A stretch of DNA of 64,000 nucleotides, taken from contig NZ_RBHX01000001.1 in the NCBI RefSeq assembly GCF_003626735.1, positions 558,001-622,000 on the forward strand, given 5' to 3'. Position 1 is the first letter of the stretch, and every line of letters begins with the position of its first letter. A program made the position numbers and the translations under genes. Shown here in pieces: positions 26,305 to 35,043 of the stretch. Under the pieces are notes generated by a model. It did not search any database. It saw only the letters and a list, made by a program, of their open reading frames with translations, and was not told where the DNA came from. The DNA is from Microbacterium sp. CGR2 (GTDB taxonomy: Bacteria; Actinomycetota; Actinomycetes; Actinomycetales; Microbacteriaceae).

Positions 26305-26748
26305 ATGGCGGTCATGAGCCGACACTTCGCACGAACCATCCTCGGCGTGACGATGCTCGGCATCCTCGCCCTGACCGCCACCGCATGCGCGCCGGCATCC
26401 GACGGCGAAGGCACCGCCCCCACTTCCACACCCACGGATGCTGCGACGTCTGGTGATGCGGCCGCGGACCTCGTGGGCATATGGGGTGATGAGGCCACGG
26501 GGAAACCGCATCTCGAGTTCACCGCCGACGGAGCTGTCCGCGGCAGCGACGGCTGCAACCGCATCGCCACGACGTACACCGTCGAAGGCGACCGCATCGA
26601 GCTCGCGTCCTTCGCATCGACCCTCAAGGCGTGCATGGGAGTCGACGACTGGCTGCGCGGCGTCCGCGCCGCCGAACTCGACGGCGACCTCCTCATCGTC
26701 CTCGACTCTTCGGGCGGACGACTCGGAGAGCTCCCGCGCGCGAACTGA
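26305..26748 (+). CDS. META-domain (HslJ-like) lipoprotein
   Basis: Small secreted or membrane-anchored protein of about 147 residues. A signal peptide ends in TATAC, a weak lipobox, followed by a Thr/Pro linker and a single META domain recognised by GSDGCNRI and the later LKACMG pair of cysteines. META proteins are linked to stress or antibiotic tolerance in other bacteria, but no precise function is assigned. ATG at 26305 and ATG at 26314 are both possible starts, without a strong ribosome site. It converges on prpC with an 8-nt gap. Confidence 0.75.
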   Translation: MAVMSRHFARTILGVTMLGILALTATACAPASDGEGTAPTSTPTDAATSGDAAADLVGIWGDEATGKPHLEFTADGAVRGSDGCNRIATTYTVEGDRIELASFASTLKACMGVDDWLRGVRAAELDGDLLIVLDSSGGRLGELPRAN

Positions 26749-26756
26749 CCGGCGGC

Positions 26757-27890
26757 TCAGCCCTGGATGTGCCGCTCGTCGGGACCGTCGTAGTGCGACA
26801 GCGGACGGATCAGCGCGTTCGCCCCGGCCTGCTCGATCACGTGCGCCGTCCACCCCGTGACCCGCGCCGCGACGAACAGCGGCGTGAAGGTGAGGGTGTC
26901 GAAGCCGATCAGGTTGTAGGCGGGCCCTGACGGGTAGTCGAGGTTGGGGTGGATGCCCTTCCGCTCGACGAACTCCGACTCCAGCGCGTCGTACAGCGCC
27001 GCCACGTCGGTCTTGCCGTAGTGCTCGACGAGCGTGTCGAGTGCGGCCTTCATCGTCGGGACGCGGGAGTCGCCGCTCTTGTAGACGCGGTGGCCGAAGC
27101 CCATGATCTTCCGCTTCTCGGCGAGCGCCTTGTCGAGCCAGGCCGTGACGTTCGAAGCCTCCCCGATCTCGTCGAAGATGTGCAGCACCGCTTCGTTCGC
27201 CCCACCGTGCAGCGGGCCCTTGAGCGCACCGATCGCGCCGACGACCGCCGAGTACAGGTCGCTGAGGGTCGAGGTGATGACCCGCGCGGTGAACGTCGAC
27301 GCGTTGAAGGAATGCTCGGCGTAGAGGATCATCGAGCGGTTGAACGCGTCGACGACCACCGGGTCCGACTCTTCACCGAACGTCATCCAGAGGAAGTTCG
27401 CCGAGTAGTCGAGGTCGTCTCGGGGCGCGATGATCTCCTCACCGCGGCGGCGCCGCTGCCCGTAGGCGACGATCGCCGGCAGCGCGGCGAACAGGCGGAT
27501 GCTCCGAGCGAGGTTCTCTTCGGGGGTCGCACTCGCGTCGAGGACTGAACGGGACGCGGCGGCATCCGAGGCCCCGATGAGGCTCACCGCGGTGCGGACC
27601 TCGTCCATCGGGTGGGCGTCGAGCGGCACCAGGTCGATCGCCGCCTTGACGTTGTCGGCGAGGGCACGGTGCGTGCGCTCGGTCAGTCGGAACGCCGCCA
27701 GCTCCTCCGCCGTGGGCAGCTCGCCGTGCCAGAGCAGATACGCCACGGCCTCGAACGACTGCGTGGCGGCGAGCTCCTGCACGGGGTAGCCGCGGTAGAG
27801 CAGGCTGTTGGTCTCCGGGTTGACCTTCGAGATGGCCGTCGTGTCGACGACGACGCCCGCGAGGCCCTTCTTGATGTCCGGCTCGGTCAT
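26757..27890 (-). CDS. prpC: 2-methylcitrate synthase
   Basis: Condenses propionyl-CoA with oxaloacetate to 2-methylcitrate, first step of the methylcitrate cycle; also may have citrate synthase activity. 377 residues, the short type I length. Active-site blocks of the citrate synthase fold are present: LHGGANE, MGFGHRVYK and NLDYPSGPAYNLIG. The ATG at 27890 is preferred over the GTG at 27896 because AAGGAG stands 6 nt before it. It is the last gene of the GntR-prpD-prpB-prpC set, separated from prpB by a 91-bp gap filled by an inverted repeat. Confidence 0.92.
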   Translation of the reverse strand: MTEPDIKKGLAGVVVDTTAISKVNPETNSLLYRGYPVQELAATQSFEAVAYLLWHGELPTAEELAAFRLTERTHRALADNVKAAIDLVPLDAHPMDEVRTAVSLIGASDAAASRSVLDASATPEENLARSIRLFAALPAIVAYGQRRRRGEEIIAPRDDLDYSANFLWMTFGEESDPVVVDAFNRSMILYAEHSFNASTFTARVITSTLSDLYSAVVGAIGALKGPLHGGANEAVLHIFDEIGEASNVTAWLDKALAEKRKIMGFGHRVYKSGDSRVPTMKAALDTLVEHYGKTDVAALYDALESEFVERKGIHPNLDYPSGPAYNLIGFDTLTFTPLFVAARVTGWTAHVIEQAGANALIRPLSHYDGPDERHIQG

Positions 27891-27910
27891 GGTCACTCCT
27901 TCGTGTCTTT

Positions 27911-27991
27911 CGGTCGTCGAGCGAGGAGCGAAGCGACGAGACGAAACGTGCTGCGAGAGCGTTTCGTCTCGCTTCGCTCGCTCAACGACCG
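27911..27991. repeat. Long inverted repeat of the GAGCGAAGCGA type
   Basis: Arms of about 35 nt (27911-27948 and 27960-27991) pair around an 11-nt loop with two small bulges. The right arm reads CGTTTCGTCTCGCTTCGCTC onwards. The prpB stop codon lies inside the right arm. It could act as a terminator or mRNA processing hairpin between prpB and prpC, and belongs to a different family from the CGGTCGCAGTT repeats. Confidence 0.8.
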
Positions 27992-28890
27992 GGGGTGTCG
28001 ATGGTGAAGTTGAAGACGCCGGAGTCGAAGTGGTTGTACGACTCGTAGTCGATGAGTTCGTAGAGATCGGCGCGGTGCTGCATCTCGCCGAGCTTCGAGG
28101 TCAGATGCCCCTCGTCGTTCAGCGTATCGAGCGCACGCCCCGCGGCCCCCATCGACAGTCGCAACAGCGACACCGGCCAGATGACCATGCGCACGCCGGC
28201 ACTCTGCAGCTGTGCGGTCGAGAACAGTTCGCTCTTGCCGAATTCGGTCATGTTCGCGAGGATCGGCACGTCCAGCGCATCCGCCATCGCCTCGAACTCC
28301 CCGAGGGTGCGCATGGCCTCCGGGAACACCGCATCCGCTCCGGCATCCACGAGCGCTTTCGCTCGATCGATCGCCGCATCGAGACCGTCGATGGCGCGGA
28401 TGTCGGTGCGCGCCATCAACAGGAAGTTCTCGTCGCGCCGGGCGTCGGCCGCTGCGCGGATGCGCTTGATCGCCGTGTCCTCATCCACCACGGTCTTGCC
28501 GTCGAGGTGGCCGCAGCGCTTCGGATTGACCTGGTCCTCGATGTGCATGCCCGCCAGGCCGGCATCCTCGAGCTCCTGGATCGTGCGGGCGACGTTCATC
28601 GGCTCACCGAATCCGGTGTCGGCGTCGACGATCGCGGGGAGATCGGTCATGCGGGCGATCTGCTTGGCGCGGCCCGCGACCTCGGTGAGGGTCGTGAGCC
28701 CGATGTCGGGAAGGCCGAGGTCGGCGGCGAGCACGGCACCGGAGATGTACACCCCCTCGAACCCCTTCTGCTCGATGAGTCGGGCACTCAGGGGGTTGAA
28801 CGCGCCGGGGAAGCGCAGCAGCTCACCGGTCGCGAGGCGCTCGCGGAAGAGTCGACGCTTCTCGGCGGGAGTGACGGTCGAGTACAGCAT
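27982..28890 (-). CDS. prpB: 2-methylisocitrate lyase
   Basis: Cleaves 2-methylisocitrate into succinate and pyruvate. 302 residues, isocitrate lyase superfamily, with the active-site motif KRCGH (C126) and the metal-binding DADTGFGEP segment. The ATG at 28890 overlaps the prpD stop by 1 nt (TGATG). Its stop codon and last residues (TPGR) are encoded by the arm of the inverted repeat at 27911-27991, an unusual gene end that suggests the repeat inserted at or into the 3' end. Confidence 0.93.
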   Translation of the reverse strand: MLYSTVTPAEKRRLFRERLATGELLRFPGAFNPLSARLIEQKGFEGVYISGAVLAADLGLPDIGLTTLTEVAGRAKQIARMTDLPAIVDADTGFGEPMNVARTIQELEDAGLAGMHIEDQVNPKRCGHLDGKTVVDEDTAIKRIRAAADARRDENFLLMARTDIRAIDGLDAAIDRAKALVDAGADAVFPEAMRTLGEFEAMADALDVPILANMTEFGKSELFSTAQLQSAGVRMVIWPVSLLRLSMGAAGRALDTLNDEGHLTSKLGEMQHRADLYELIDYESYNHFDSGVFNFTIDTPGR

Positions 28891-30416
28891 CAGAACAGAC
28901 CCTTCGGCGCCGCGGCACCCTCGAGCAGTCCCGCCTTCGCGACGATCGACAGCTCGCCGACCTCCGCCGCCGTGAGCTCGGGCAGCCGCTGCACGAGCGC
29001 GAGGAAGCGTTCGATCTCGGCGGACTCGAGCACGGGCGCCGCCAGCAGGCGGAACTTCGCGATGTAGTTCTCCCGCGCGAACGGACGAGCGCCGAGGGGA
29101 TGGGCGTCGGCGACGGCGATCTCCGCGACGACGGTCGAGCCGTCGGTCAGGTGGACCTCCACGCGTCCGCCGAACGCCTTCTCCGCGGGGTCTTCGGAGT
29201 GGTAGCGGCGCGTCCACTCGGCATCCTCGGCGGTGGTGATCTTGTGCCACAGCGCGACGGTGTCTTCCCGAGCCGCCCGCTCCGGCGCGTACGAGTCGAC
29301 ATGGTGCCAGCCGCCGTCCTGCAGGGCGACGGCGAAGATGTACGGGATCGAGTGGTCGAGCGTCTCGCGCGACGCCGTCGGATCGTACTTCTGCGGATCG
29401 TTCGCCCCCGAGCCGATCACGTTGTGCGTGTGGTGACTGGTGTGCAGCACGATCGCTGCGATGTTGCGCGGGTCGCGGAGTCCGGGGTTCTCCGTGCCGA
29501 GCCTGCGCGCCAGGTCGATCCACGCCTGCGCCTGATACTCCGCCGAATGCTCCTTCGTGTACGAGTCCAGGATCGCGCGCTTCGGCTCCCCCGGAGCGGG
29601 CAGCGGCACCTCATACGCGGCATCCTTGCCGTCGAGCATCCAGGCGATCACACCGTCTTCGCCTTCATAGATCGGCGCGGGGCTGGTCTGCCCGCGCATC
29701 GCCCGGTCGACCGCCTCGACGGCCATCTTGCCGGCGAACGCGGGCGCGTGCGCCTTCCACGTCGAGATCTCGCCCTTTCGGCTCTGCCTCGTGGCGGTCG
29801 TCGTGTGCAGGCCCTGACCGACGGCCTGGTAGATCGTCTCGACGTCGAGACCGAGAAGGGTGCCGATGCCGGCAGCGGCCGACGGGCCGAGGTGGGCGAC
29901 GTGGTCGATCTTGTGCCGGTGCAGGCAGATCGCCCGCACCAGGTCCATCTGGATCTCATAGCCCGTCGCGATGCCGCGGACGAGCGCGCGGCCGTCCTTG
30001 CCGGTGTGCTGGGCGACCGCGAGGATCGGCGGGATGTTGTCGCCGGGATGCGAGTACTCCGCCGCGAGGAACGTGTCGTGGTAGTCGAGTTCGCGCACGG
30101 CGACGCCGTTCGCCCAGGCCGCCCACTCCGGGCTCGTGCGCCGGTCGAGGGCTGCTCCGAAGAGGTTCGCGCCGATGCCGCCGGTCGACACGCCATGGCT
30201 GAACGCCTGGGCGCGAGCGGCGTTGATCGGCTCGCGAGTGAGGGATGCCGCGGCGACCGCCGCATTGTCGATGATCCGGTTGATGATCATGTCGACGACA
30301 TCCTGGTCGACGCCCACCGGGTCGGCGGCGACCTCGGCGATCTTCCAGGCCAGCTGCTCGGAGCGTTCGAGGTTCTCGTCGCTGCGGTGAACGCGGACGT
30401 GATGGGTGACGGTCAT
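28890..30416 (-). CDS. prpD: 2-methylcitrate dehydratase (MmgE/PrpD family)
   Basis: Dehydrates 2-methylcitrate to 2-methylaconitate in propionate catabolism, without an iron-sulfur cluster. 508 residues, the normal length, with the family blocks [20 protein letters not shown] near residue 110 and [20 protein letters not shown] near residue 335. The gene overlaps the upstream GntR stop by 4 nt and the downstream prpB start by 1 nt, so the set is translated as one unit. Confidence 0.94.
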   Translation of the reverse strand: MTVTHHVRVHRSDENLERSEQLAWKIAEVAADPVGVDQDVVDMIINRIIDNAAVAAASLTREPINAARAQAFSHGVSTGGIGANLFGAALDRRTSPEWAAWANGVAVRELDYHDTFLAAEYSHPGDNIPPILAVAQHTGKDGRALVRGIATGYEIQMDLVRAICLHRHKIDHVAHLGPSAAAGIGTLLGLDVETIYQAVGQGLHTTTATRQSRKGEISTWKAHAPAFAGKMAVEAVDRAMRGQTSPAPIYEGEDGVIAWMLDGKDAAYEVPLPAPGEPKRAILDSYTKEHSAEYQAQAWIDLARRLGTENPGLRDPRNIAAIVLHTSHHTHNVIGSGANDPQKYDPTASRETLDHSIPYIFAVALQDGGWHHVDSYAPERAAREDTVALWHKITTAEDAEWTRRYHSEDPAEKAFGGRVEVHLTDGSTVVAEIAVADAHPLGARPFARENYIAKFRLLAAPVLESAEIERFLALVQRLPELTAAEVGELSIVAKAGLLEGAAAPKGLF

Positions 30417-31111
30417 GACTTTTCCCTACTGGTCGAGGAGTGAGCGGAGCGGTCCGAGACGTGTTCGGTCAGTGTCTCGAGGATGCCGGCGAGAGCGTTG
30501 TGCAGGTGCACGTGCGTCGCGTGAGCGGCGAGGTCGCCGTCACGGGCGGCGAGCGCGTAAGCGATGGTGCCGTGTTCGGCGGCGGATGCGGCCAGCCGCG
30601 CGGGCTTGTCGCGCGCCATCCGCCGAACGCGCACGAGGTGTGTGCGCACGGTCCGGAGGGCGGAGGAGATGTAGTCGTTGGCCACCGCGGTGTCGAGAGC
30701 GGCATCGAAGCGAGCGATGAGAGCGTAGTAGTCGTCTCGCCCGTCGGCGACGGCGAGGTCGACCCGGGCGAACTCGTCGGCGAGAGCGGCGAAGACCCGC
30801 GTGTCTCCGCGACTGGCCGCGAGGCGAGCGGAGGTCTCCTCCAGTGCGCGGCGGATCTCGAAGAGGGAGCGGATGTCTTCGGCATCCAGGTCGGCGACCA
30901 CGGTGACGCGCGGCGACTGCTGCACCACGAGGCCGTCGGCGGCCAGGCGTCGCAGCGCCTCGCGCATCGGCGTGCGGCTCACGCCCAGACGTGCGGCCTG
31001 CTCGACCTCGCCCAACACGGTCCCGGCCGGGAGTCGTCCCGACTGGATGCCGTCGAGCAGGCTCGCATAGGCGCGGTCGCTCGCGGAGCTGCGTGCTGGT
31101 GCCAGGGTCAC
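30413..31111 (-). CDS. GntR/FCD-family regulator of the prp genes
   Basis: Regulator of 232 residues: winged helix-turn-helix (residues about 10-75, with [20 protein letters not shown]) and an all-helical FCD effector domain. The start is GTG at 31111; a TGTATACA palindrome only 9 nt upstream hints at a very short leader or even leaderless mRNA. It is the first gene of the prp operon and probably responds to a methylcitrate-cycle intermediate, as PrpR proteins do, though PrpR of enterobacteria belongs to another family. The last 20 or so codons lie in DNA resembling the inverted-repeat element at 27911. Confidence 0.88.
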   Translation of the reverse strand: MTLAPARSSASDRAYASLLDGIQSGRLPAGTVLGEVEQAARLGVSRTPMREALRRLAADGLVVQQSPRVTVVADLDAEDIRSLFEIRRALEETSARLAASRGDTRVFAALADEFARVDLAVADGRDDYYALIARFDAALDTAVANDYISSALRTVRTHLVRVRRMARDKPARLAASAAEHGTIAYALAARDGDLAAHATHVHLHNALAGILETLTEHVSDRSAHSSTSREKS

Positions 31112-31119
31112 GCCCTCAG

Positions 31120-31179
31120 TGTATACATACTGCGGATCGTTCGTGGCATTGAGGGGGGTTCAGCATACTGTCGTATACA
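31120..31179. promoter_or_regulatory. Two GTATACA operators before the prp operon
   Basis: TGTATACA at 31120-31127 is a perfect palindrome, and CGTATACA at 31172-31179 repeats its core 52 bp upstream of the gene. The likely binder is the GntR protein encoded immediately downstream. Confidence 0.55.
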
Positions 31180-31205
31180 TTCGGGTTCTTCCGTCATGCT
31201 GCAGG

Positions 31206-32171
31206 TCACGGGCGCGGCTGAGGCTCCTCGACCGGCGCAGGCTCCCCCAGCTTGACCACGATGACCCCGGCGAGAACGAGCGCGCCGCCGAGCGCTTGCA
31301 GCAGATCCGGCAGCTGACCGAGCAGCAGCCACCCGAACAGCATCGCGGCCACCACCTCGGCGAGCGCGACGAACGACGCCAGGCGCGACCCCAGCATCCG
31401 GGTGGAGGCGATGCCGAGCACGTAGGCCAGCGCAGTCGCCAGCACGCCCATCGCCAGGACGGGTACGAACCACGGCACGCTGCCGAATCGATAGACGATG
31501 TCGTCGGTGGTCCAGGCGATGGGGAGCACGCCGACGAGTCCCGCCGCAGTGAGGCCGAGCGCCCCGAGGAGCAGCCCCGATCCGGCGAGCGCCAGCGGCG
31601 GCATCCCCGTGTCGGCTTTGGCGGAGAGCAGGAAGTAGGTGGCGGCACCGACCATCGCGCCGAGTGCCCACAGGATGCCGGGGATGTTCGCGTCCGCTCC
31701 GGTGACGATGTCGAGCATGAGCACGAGGCCGACGAACGCGATGACGGCACCGAGGATGCTGCGCCGGCTGGGCCTTTCCCCTCGGCGGATCCAGAGCCAC
31801 AGCACGACGGCGATCGGTGCCGTGTATTCGATGAGGAGCGCGATGCCGACGTCCATCACCGCCACCGCCTGGAAGTAGAACAGCTGCGTCGCCGCCACCG
31901 CCAGGAGACCGTACGCGGCGATCATCCCGATGTTGCGGCGGAGCAGGCTCCAGCGCCCGCGCAACGACAGGATCATCGGGATGAGCAGCACCAGTGCGGC
32001 GACCCAGATGCGGGCCATCACTGCAGCTCCCGGCGTCCAGCCGGCGTCGATGAGGCCGCGCGCCCAGCCGCCCGACATGCCGAAGGCGAAGGCTGCACCG
32101 ATCGCGAGCGGCAGCCCGAGGCGCACACCGTGCGCGGCCGTTCGGGCCTTGTCATCTATCAGACTGCTCAT
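31206..32171 (-). CDS. EamA/DMT-family transporter
   Basis: Integral membrane protein of 321 residues with ten predicted helices arranged as two EamA repeats, the drug/metabolite transporter layout. Export of a small metabolite is likely; the substrate cannot be told. The ATG at 32171 is chosen because the first helix begins soon after and because it leaves a 39-bp divergent promoter shared with the CGNR gene; the open frame upstream would run into that gene. Confidence 0.88.
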   Translation of the reverse strand: MSSLIDDKARTAAHGVRLGLPLAIGAAFAFGMSGGWARGLIDAGWTPGAAVMARIWVAALVLLIPMILSLRGRWSLLRRNIGMIAAYGLLAVAATQLFYFQAVAVMDVGIALLIEYTAPIAVVLWLWIRRGERPSRRSILGAVIAFVGLVLMLDIVTGADANIPGILWALGAMVGAATYFLLSAKADTGMPPLALAGSGLLLGALGLTAAGLVGVLPIAWTTDDIVYRFGSVPWFVPVLAMGVLATALAYVLGIASTRMLGSRLASFVALAEVVAAMLFGWLLLGQLPDLLQALGGALVLAGVIVVKLGEPAPVEEPQPRP

Positions 32172-32210
32172 GAGATGTGACGCTACGCGCATCCGTTGTA
32201 AGATGTCAAC

Positions 32211-32747
32211 ATGATCTTCACAGATGACACGGAGGAGGCCCTGCGGGCGGCCGTCTGGCTCGTGAACTCCGCCGAGGCCCCGGAGACCCTGGCAGATCTC
32301 GGCGACCTGGACAGATTTCTCACCGCGTTCCCCTACACCGGACGCCTCGACCGCGACGAGCACGAACTGCGTGCACTCCGCTCCCTCCGTCCCCGCCTGC
32401 GCGCGATGCTGTCGGCTCCGCGTGACGAGATGGTGCCACTCGTCAACGCCGCGCTCGCGCAGGTTCCACTAGCCCCGCGGCTCGTGCGCCATGACGACAC
32501 CGACTGGCACCTGCATGCCGTCGACGACGATCGCCCGCTCGCCGAACGAGTCCTCATCGAGACCGCGATGGCGCTCATCGATGTGATCCGCGCCGATGAA
32601 GGATCACGCATCTCGGTGTGCGACGACGACACCTGCCTGGCGCTCGCGCTCGACCTCTCCCGGAACCGTTCGAAACGCTACTGCTCCGCCACCTGCGCGA
32701 ACCGCAACGCCGTCGCCGCGTACCGCGCTCGCCGCGCCGGAGCCTGA
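32211..32747 (+). CDS. CGNR zinc-finger (ABATE-domain) regulator
   Basis: Probable transcription factor of 178 residues. The N-terminal two thirds matches the ABATE stress-linked domain; the C terminus has a zinc finger with cysteine pairs CDDDTC and CSATC followed by ANRNAVAAYRARR, the CGNR motif with Ala for Gly. Such genes are often divergent from an EamA exporter, as here, and probably repress it. A weak dyad GTTG-N8-CAAC lies in the gap just upstream of the start ATG at 32211. Confidence 0.85.
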   Translation: MIFTDDTEEALRAAVWLVNSAEAPETLADLGDLDRFLTAFPYTGRLDRDEHELRALRSLRPRLRAMLSAPRDEMVPLVNAALAQVPLAPRLVRHDDTDWHLHAVDDDRPLAERVLIETAMALIDVIRADEGSRISVCDDDTCLALALDLSRNRSKRYCSATCANRNAVAAYRARRAGA

Positions 32748-32760
32748 CCCCCGCCAGCAG

Positions 32761-32852
32761 TTCCGGTCGCAGTTTCTGCCGCCTTACTTCCGTTCCGGTC
32801 GCAGTTTCTGTCGCCTCCGAGCCGATCAGACGGCATCAATCGCGACCGGAAC
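32761..32852. repeat. CGGTCGCAGTT repeat cluster 4
   Basis: Two right-facing copies (32761-32781 and 32793-32813) and one inverted, degenerate copy (32831-32851). It follows the CGNR gene stop directly; the remaining part of the gap is the promoter of the next operon. Confidence 0.85.
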
Positions 32853-32884
32853 CGGCACCGGGGCTCACCCAGCGGAGACCGGTC

Positions 32885-32932
32885 TGGACGCAACCTGTCA
32901 TCACAGGTACAGTGAACCTGTCATTACAGGTT
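32885..32932 (+). promoter_or_regulatory. Promoter with two AACCTGT-N4-ACAGGTT operators
   Basis: A -35 box TGGACG (32885-32890) and -10 box TACAGT (32908-32913) are 17 bp apart. ACCTGTCATCACAGGT (32893-32908) fills the spacer and the perfect-armed AACCTGTCATTACAGGTT (32915-32932) covers the start of transcription. The same operator occurs at 52107, near a HutC-type GntR gene. Confidence 0.75.
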
Positions 32933-32964
32933 GCGCAGCGCCGCAGCATCCGCAAAGGAGCACG

Positions 32965-33543
32965 ATGCCCGAATTCCAGAGCCCGCCGATATCCCCCCTG
33001 GCGATCGCCTTCGATGCCGAGAAGCTGACCTTCCTCCCCGAGGGCCCCACCCTCACCCGCCGGATGTCCGACCTCGAGGGCCTCTTCCTCGACACGGACG
33101 CGTGGGCCGCCGCCGCCCAAGGCGATGACCCGATCGTGTACACCGTCGTGAGCTCCCCCGTCCCGGAGGTCGACCGCGAGCTCCCCCAGTCGATCACCAC
33201 GATCATGCCCGGCGACACGGCGGGCGAACTCTGGATGACCAAGGGGCATCAGCATCCGAATCACCAGGGCGAGATCTACCTGGCACTGAAGGGCCGCGGG
33301 GGGCTGCTCATGTTCGACGGGGAACGCACCGAGTGGCTCGACATGCTGCCGGGCACCATCGGCTACATCCCTCCCGGCTGGGCGCATCGCTCGGTCAACA
33401 CCGGGGAAGAGCCCTACTCCTTCCTCGCCGTCTATCCCGGCGGCGCCGGCCACGACTACGGCTGGGTGCTCGAGCACGGCATGGGATCGCGGGCCTATCG
33501 CCGTACCGACGGTGCGGTAGACCTCCGCCCGTACTCGAAATAG
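32965..33543 (+). CDS. Cupin-type phosphoglucose isomerase family protein
   Basis: Metal-dependent aldose-ketose (phosphate) isomerase of 192 residues, like the archaeal cupin phosphoglucose isomerases. The metal site is readable: H95, H97 and E103 in KGHQHPNHQGEIYLAL, and H141 in PPGWAHRSVN; the spacing to the glutamate is one residue shorter than in Pyrococcus. The ATG at 32965 has AAAGGAG upstream. As first gene of a five-gene operon with a sugar kinase, it may isomerise a sugar other than glucose 6-phosphate. The true substrate is unknown. Confidence 0.85.
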   Translation: MPEFQSPPISPLAIAFDAEKLTFLPEGPTLTRRMSDLEGLFLDTDAWAAAAQGDDPIVYTVVSSPVPEVDRELPQSITTIMPGDTAGELWMTKGHQHPNHQGEIYLALKGRGGLLMFDGERTEWLDMLPGTIGYIPPGWAHRSVNTGEEPYSFLAVYPGGAGHDYGWVLEHGMGSRAYRRTDGAVDLRPYSK

Positions 33544-33552
33544 GCTCCGCGC

Positions 33553-35043
33553 ATGATCATCGCCCACGACCTGGGAACGACCGGCGACAAGGCCTCCCTC
33601 CACCACGACGACGGACGGCTGGTCGCCGCGGTCACCGTGCCGTACCCGGCGCACTTCGCCGCCGGTGGCATCGCCGAACAGGATCCGGCGGACTGGTGGG
33701 ATGCCGTCGTCCGTGCCACACGCGACCTGATCGCCCGCACAGGCACCTCTCCGGCCGACGTGGCGGGCCTCGTCGTGAGCGGGCAGATGATGGGCGCGGT
33801 CCTGCTCGATGCCGACGGTGAACCCGTCCGGCCGGCGATCATCTGGGCCGACACCCGCGCCGGCGCTCAGCAGCGCGAACTCGAGCAGGCGCTCGGCGCG
33901 GAACGCGCCTACGGGATCCTCGGGCACCGACTCAACCCGACGTACTCTCTCGAGAAGATCATGTGGGTGCGCGACAACGAACCCGACACCTGGGCCCGCG
34001 TGCGCCGGGTCTGCGTGGCGAAGGACTTCATCGTCCTGCGTCTCACCGGCCGCCTGGCCACCGACCGCTCGGATGCTTCCGGCACGAACGCCTACGACCA
34101 GCGCGCCGGCACCTGGTCTGCCGACGTGCTGCACGCGGCCCGTCTCGACGCGGCCCTGTTCCCGGAGATCCTGGAGTCGACGGCCATCGCAGGCGGACTG
34201 ACGGATGCCGCCGCCGAAGCGCTCGGCCTCCCCGCGGGTGTACGCGTCGTGATGGGCGGCGGAGACGGCCCCCTTGCCGCCGTCGGCTCTGGCATCGTGG
34301 CACCCGAGGACGGTGCCTACGTCTGTCTGGGCACTTCCTCGTGGATCTCGTTCGCCGCGGACGCGCCTCTGCATGACCCGGCGATGCGGACCTTCACCTT
34401 CGACAACGTCGTACCGGGCTCCTTCGTGCCGACGGCGACGATGCAGGCCGGCGGAGCATCCGTGCAGTGGATCGCCGAGGCGCTCTCCCCCGATCCGACG
34501 CGCCCCGAGACGGGCCGGCTCACGGCAGAGGCCGCAGGCGACCTCGACACCGACGACCTCTACTTCCTTCCCTACCTCCTCGGTGAGCGCTCTCCGCTGT
34601 GGGACCCGGACGCGCGCGGCGCGTTCGTCGGCCTCGCCCGTCACCACTCCAGGGCGCACCTCGTGCGTGCCGTACTGGAAGGAACCGCGTTCAACCTGCT
34701 CACCTGTCTGCAGGCGTTCCGGGACTCCGGCGCCGTCATCGACCGCATCGACGCCGTGGGCGGCGGGGCGCAGAGCGACGCGTATCTGTCGGTGCTCGCC
34801 GACGTGTGGGGCGTACCGGTGCGTCGCCGCACCATCGTCGAAGAGGCGAACAGCCTCGGGGCTGCGGTCACCGGCGCGGTCGGCCTGGGGCTCACGGATT
34901 TCTCGGCCGCCCGCGCCCTCAGTGAGGTCACGGCGGAGTTCGTCCCGGATGCGGCACGCCACGCGGTCTACGCCGAGCGTCACGCGCGGTTCGCCGACGC
35001 GTACGCGGCGTTGGCACCGTGGTTCGCCGGACGGCCGCGCTGA
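33553..35043 (+). CDS. FGGY-family sugar kinase (xylulokinase-like)
   Basis: ATP-dependent carbohydrate kinase of 496 residues in the xylulokinase branch. The first ATP-binding block (HDLGTTGDKASL) opens the protein, and the second domain contains the GGGDGPLAAVGSGIV and AVGGGAQSDAYLSVLADV blocks. Substrate would be a ketose or polyol; D-xylulose is possible but the surrounding genes do not match a standard xylose operon. It begins 9 nt after the isomerase gene and overlaps the following dehydrogenase start (TGATG). Confidence 0.88.
   Translation: MIIAHDLGTTGDKASLHHDDGRLVAAVTVPYPAHFAAGGIAEQDPADWWDAVVRATRDLIARTGTSPADVAGLVVSGQMMGAVLLDADGEPVRPAIIWADTRAGAQQRELEQALGAERAYGILGHRLNPTYSLEKIMWVRDNEPDTWARVRRVCVAKDFIVLRLTGRLATDRSDASGTNAYDQRAGTWSADVLHAARLDAALFPEILESTAIAGGLTDAAAEALGLPAGVRVVMGGGDGPLAAVGSGIVAPEDGAYVCLGTSSWISFAADAPLHDPAMRTFTFDNVVPGSFVPTATMQAGGASVQWIAEALSPDPTRPETGRLTAEAAGDLDTDDLYFLPYLLGERSPLWDPDARGAFVGLARHHSRAHLVRAVLEGTAFNLLTCLQAFRDSGAVIDRIDAVGGGAQSDAYLSVLADVWGVPVRRRTIVEEANSLGAAVTGAVGLGLTDFSAARALSEVTAEFVPDAARHAVYAERHARFADAYAALAPWFAGRPR

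Noticed and set aside
32836..34983. A 715-codon open frame on the minus strand
   Set aside because: Antisense shadow of the cupin isomerase and FGGY kinase genes, which have clear motifs and ribosome sites.
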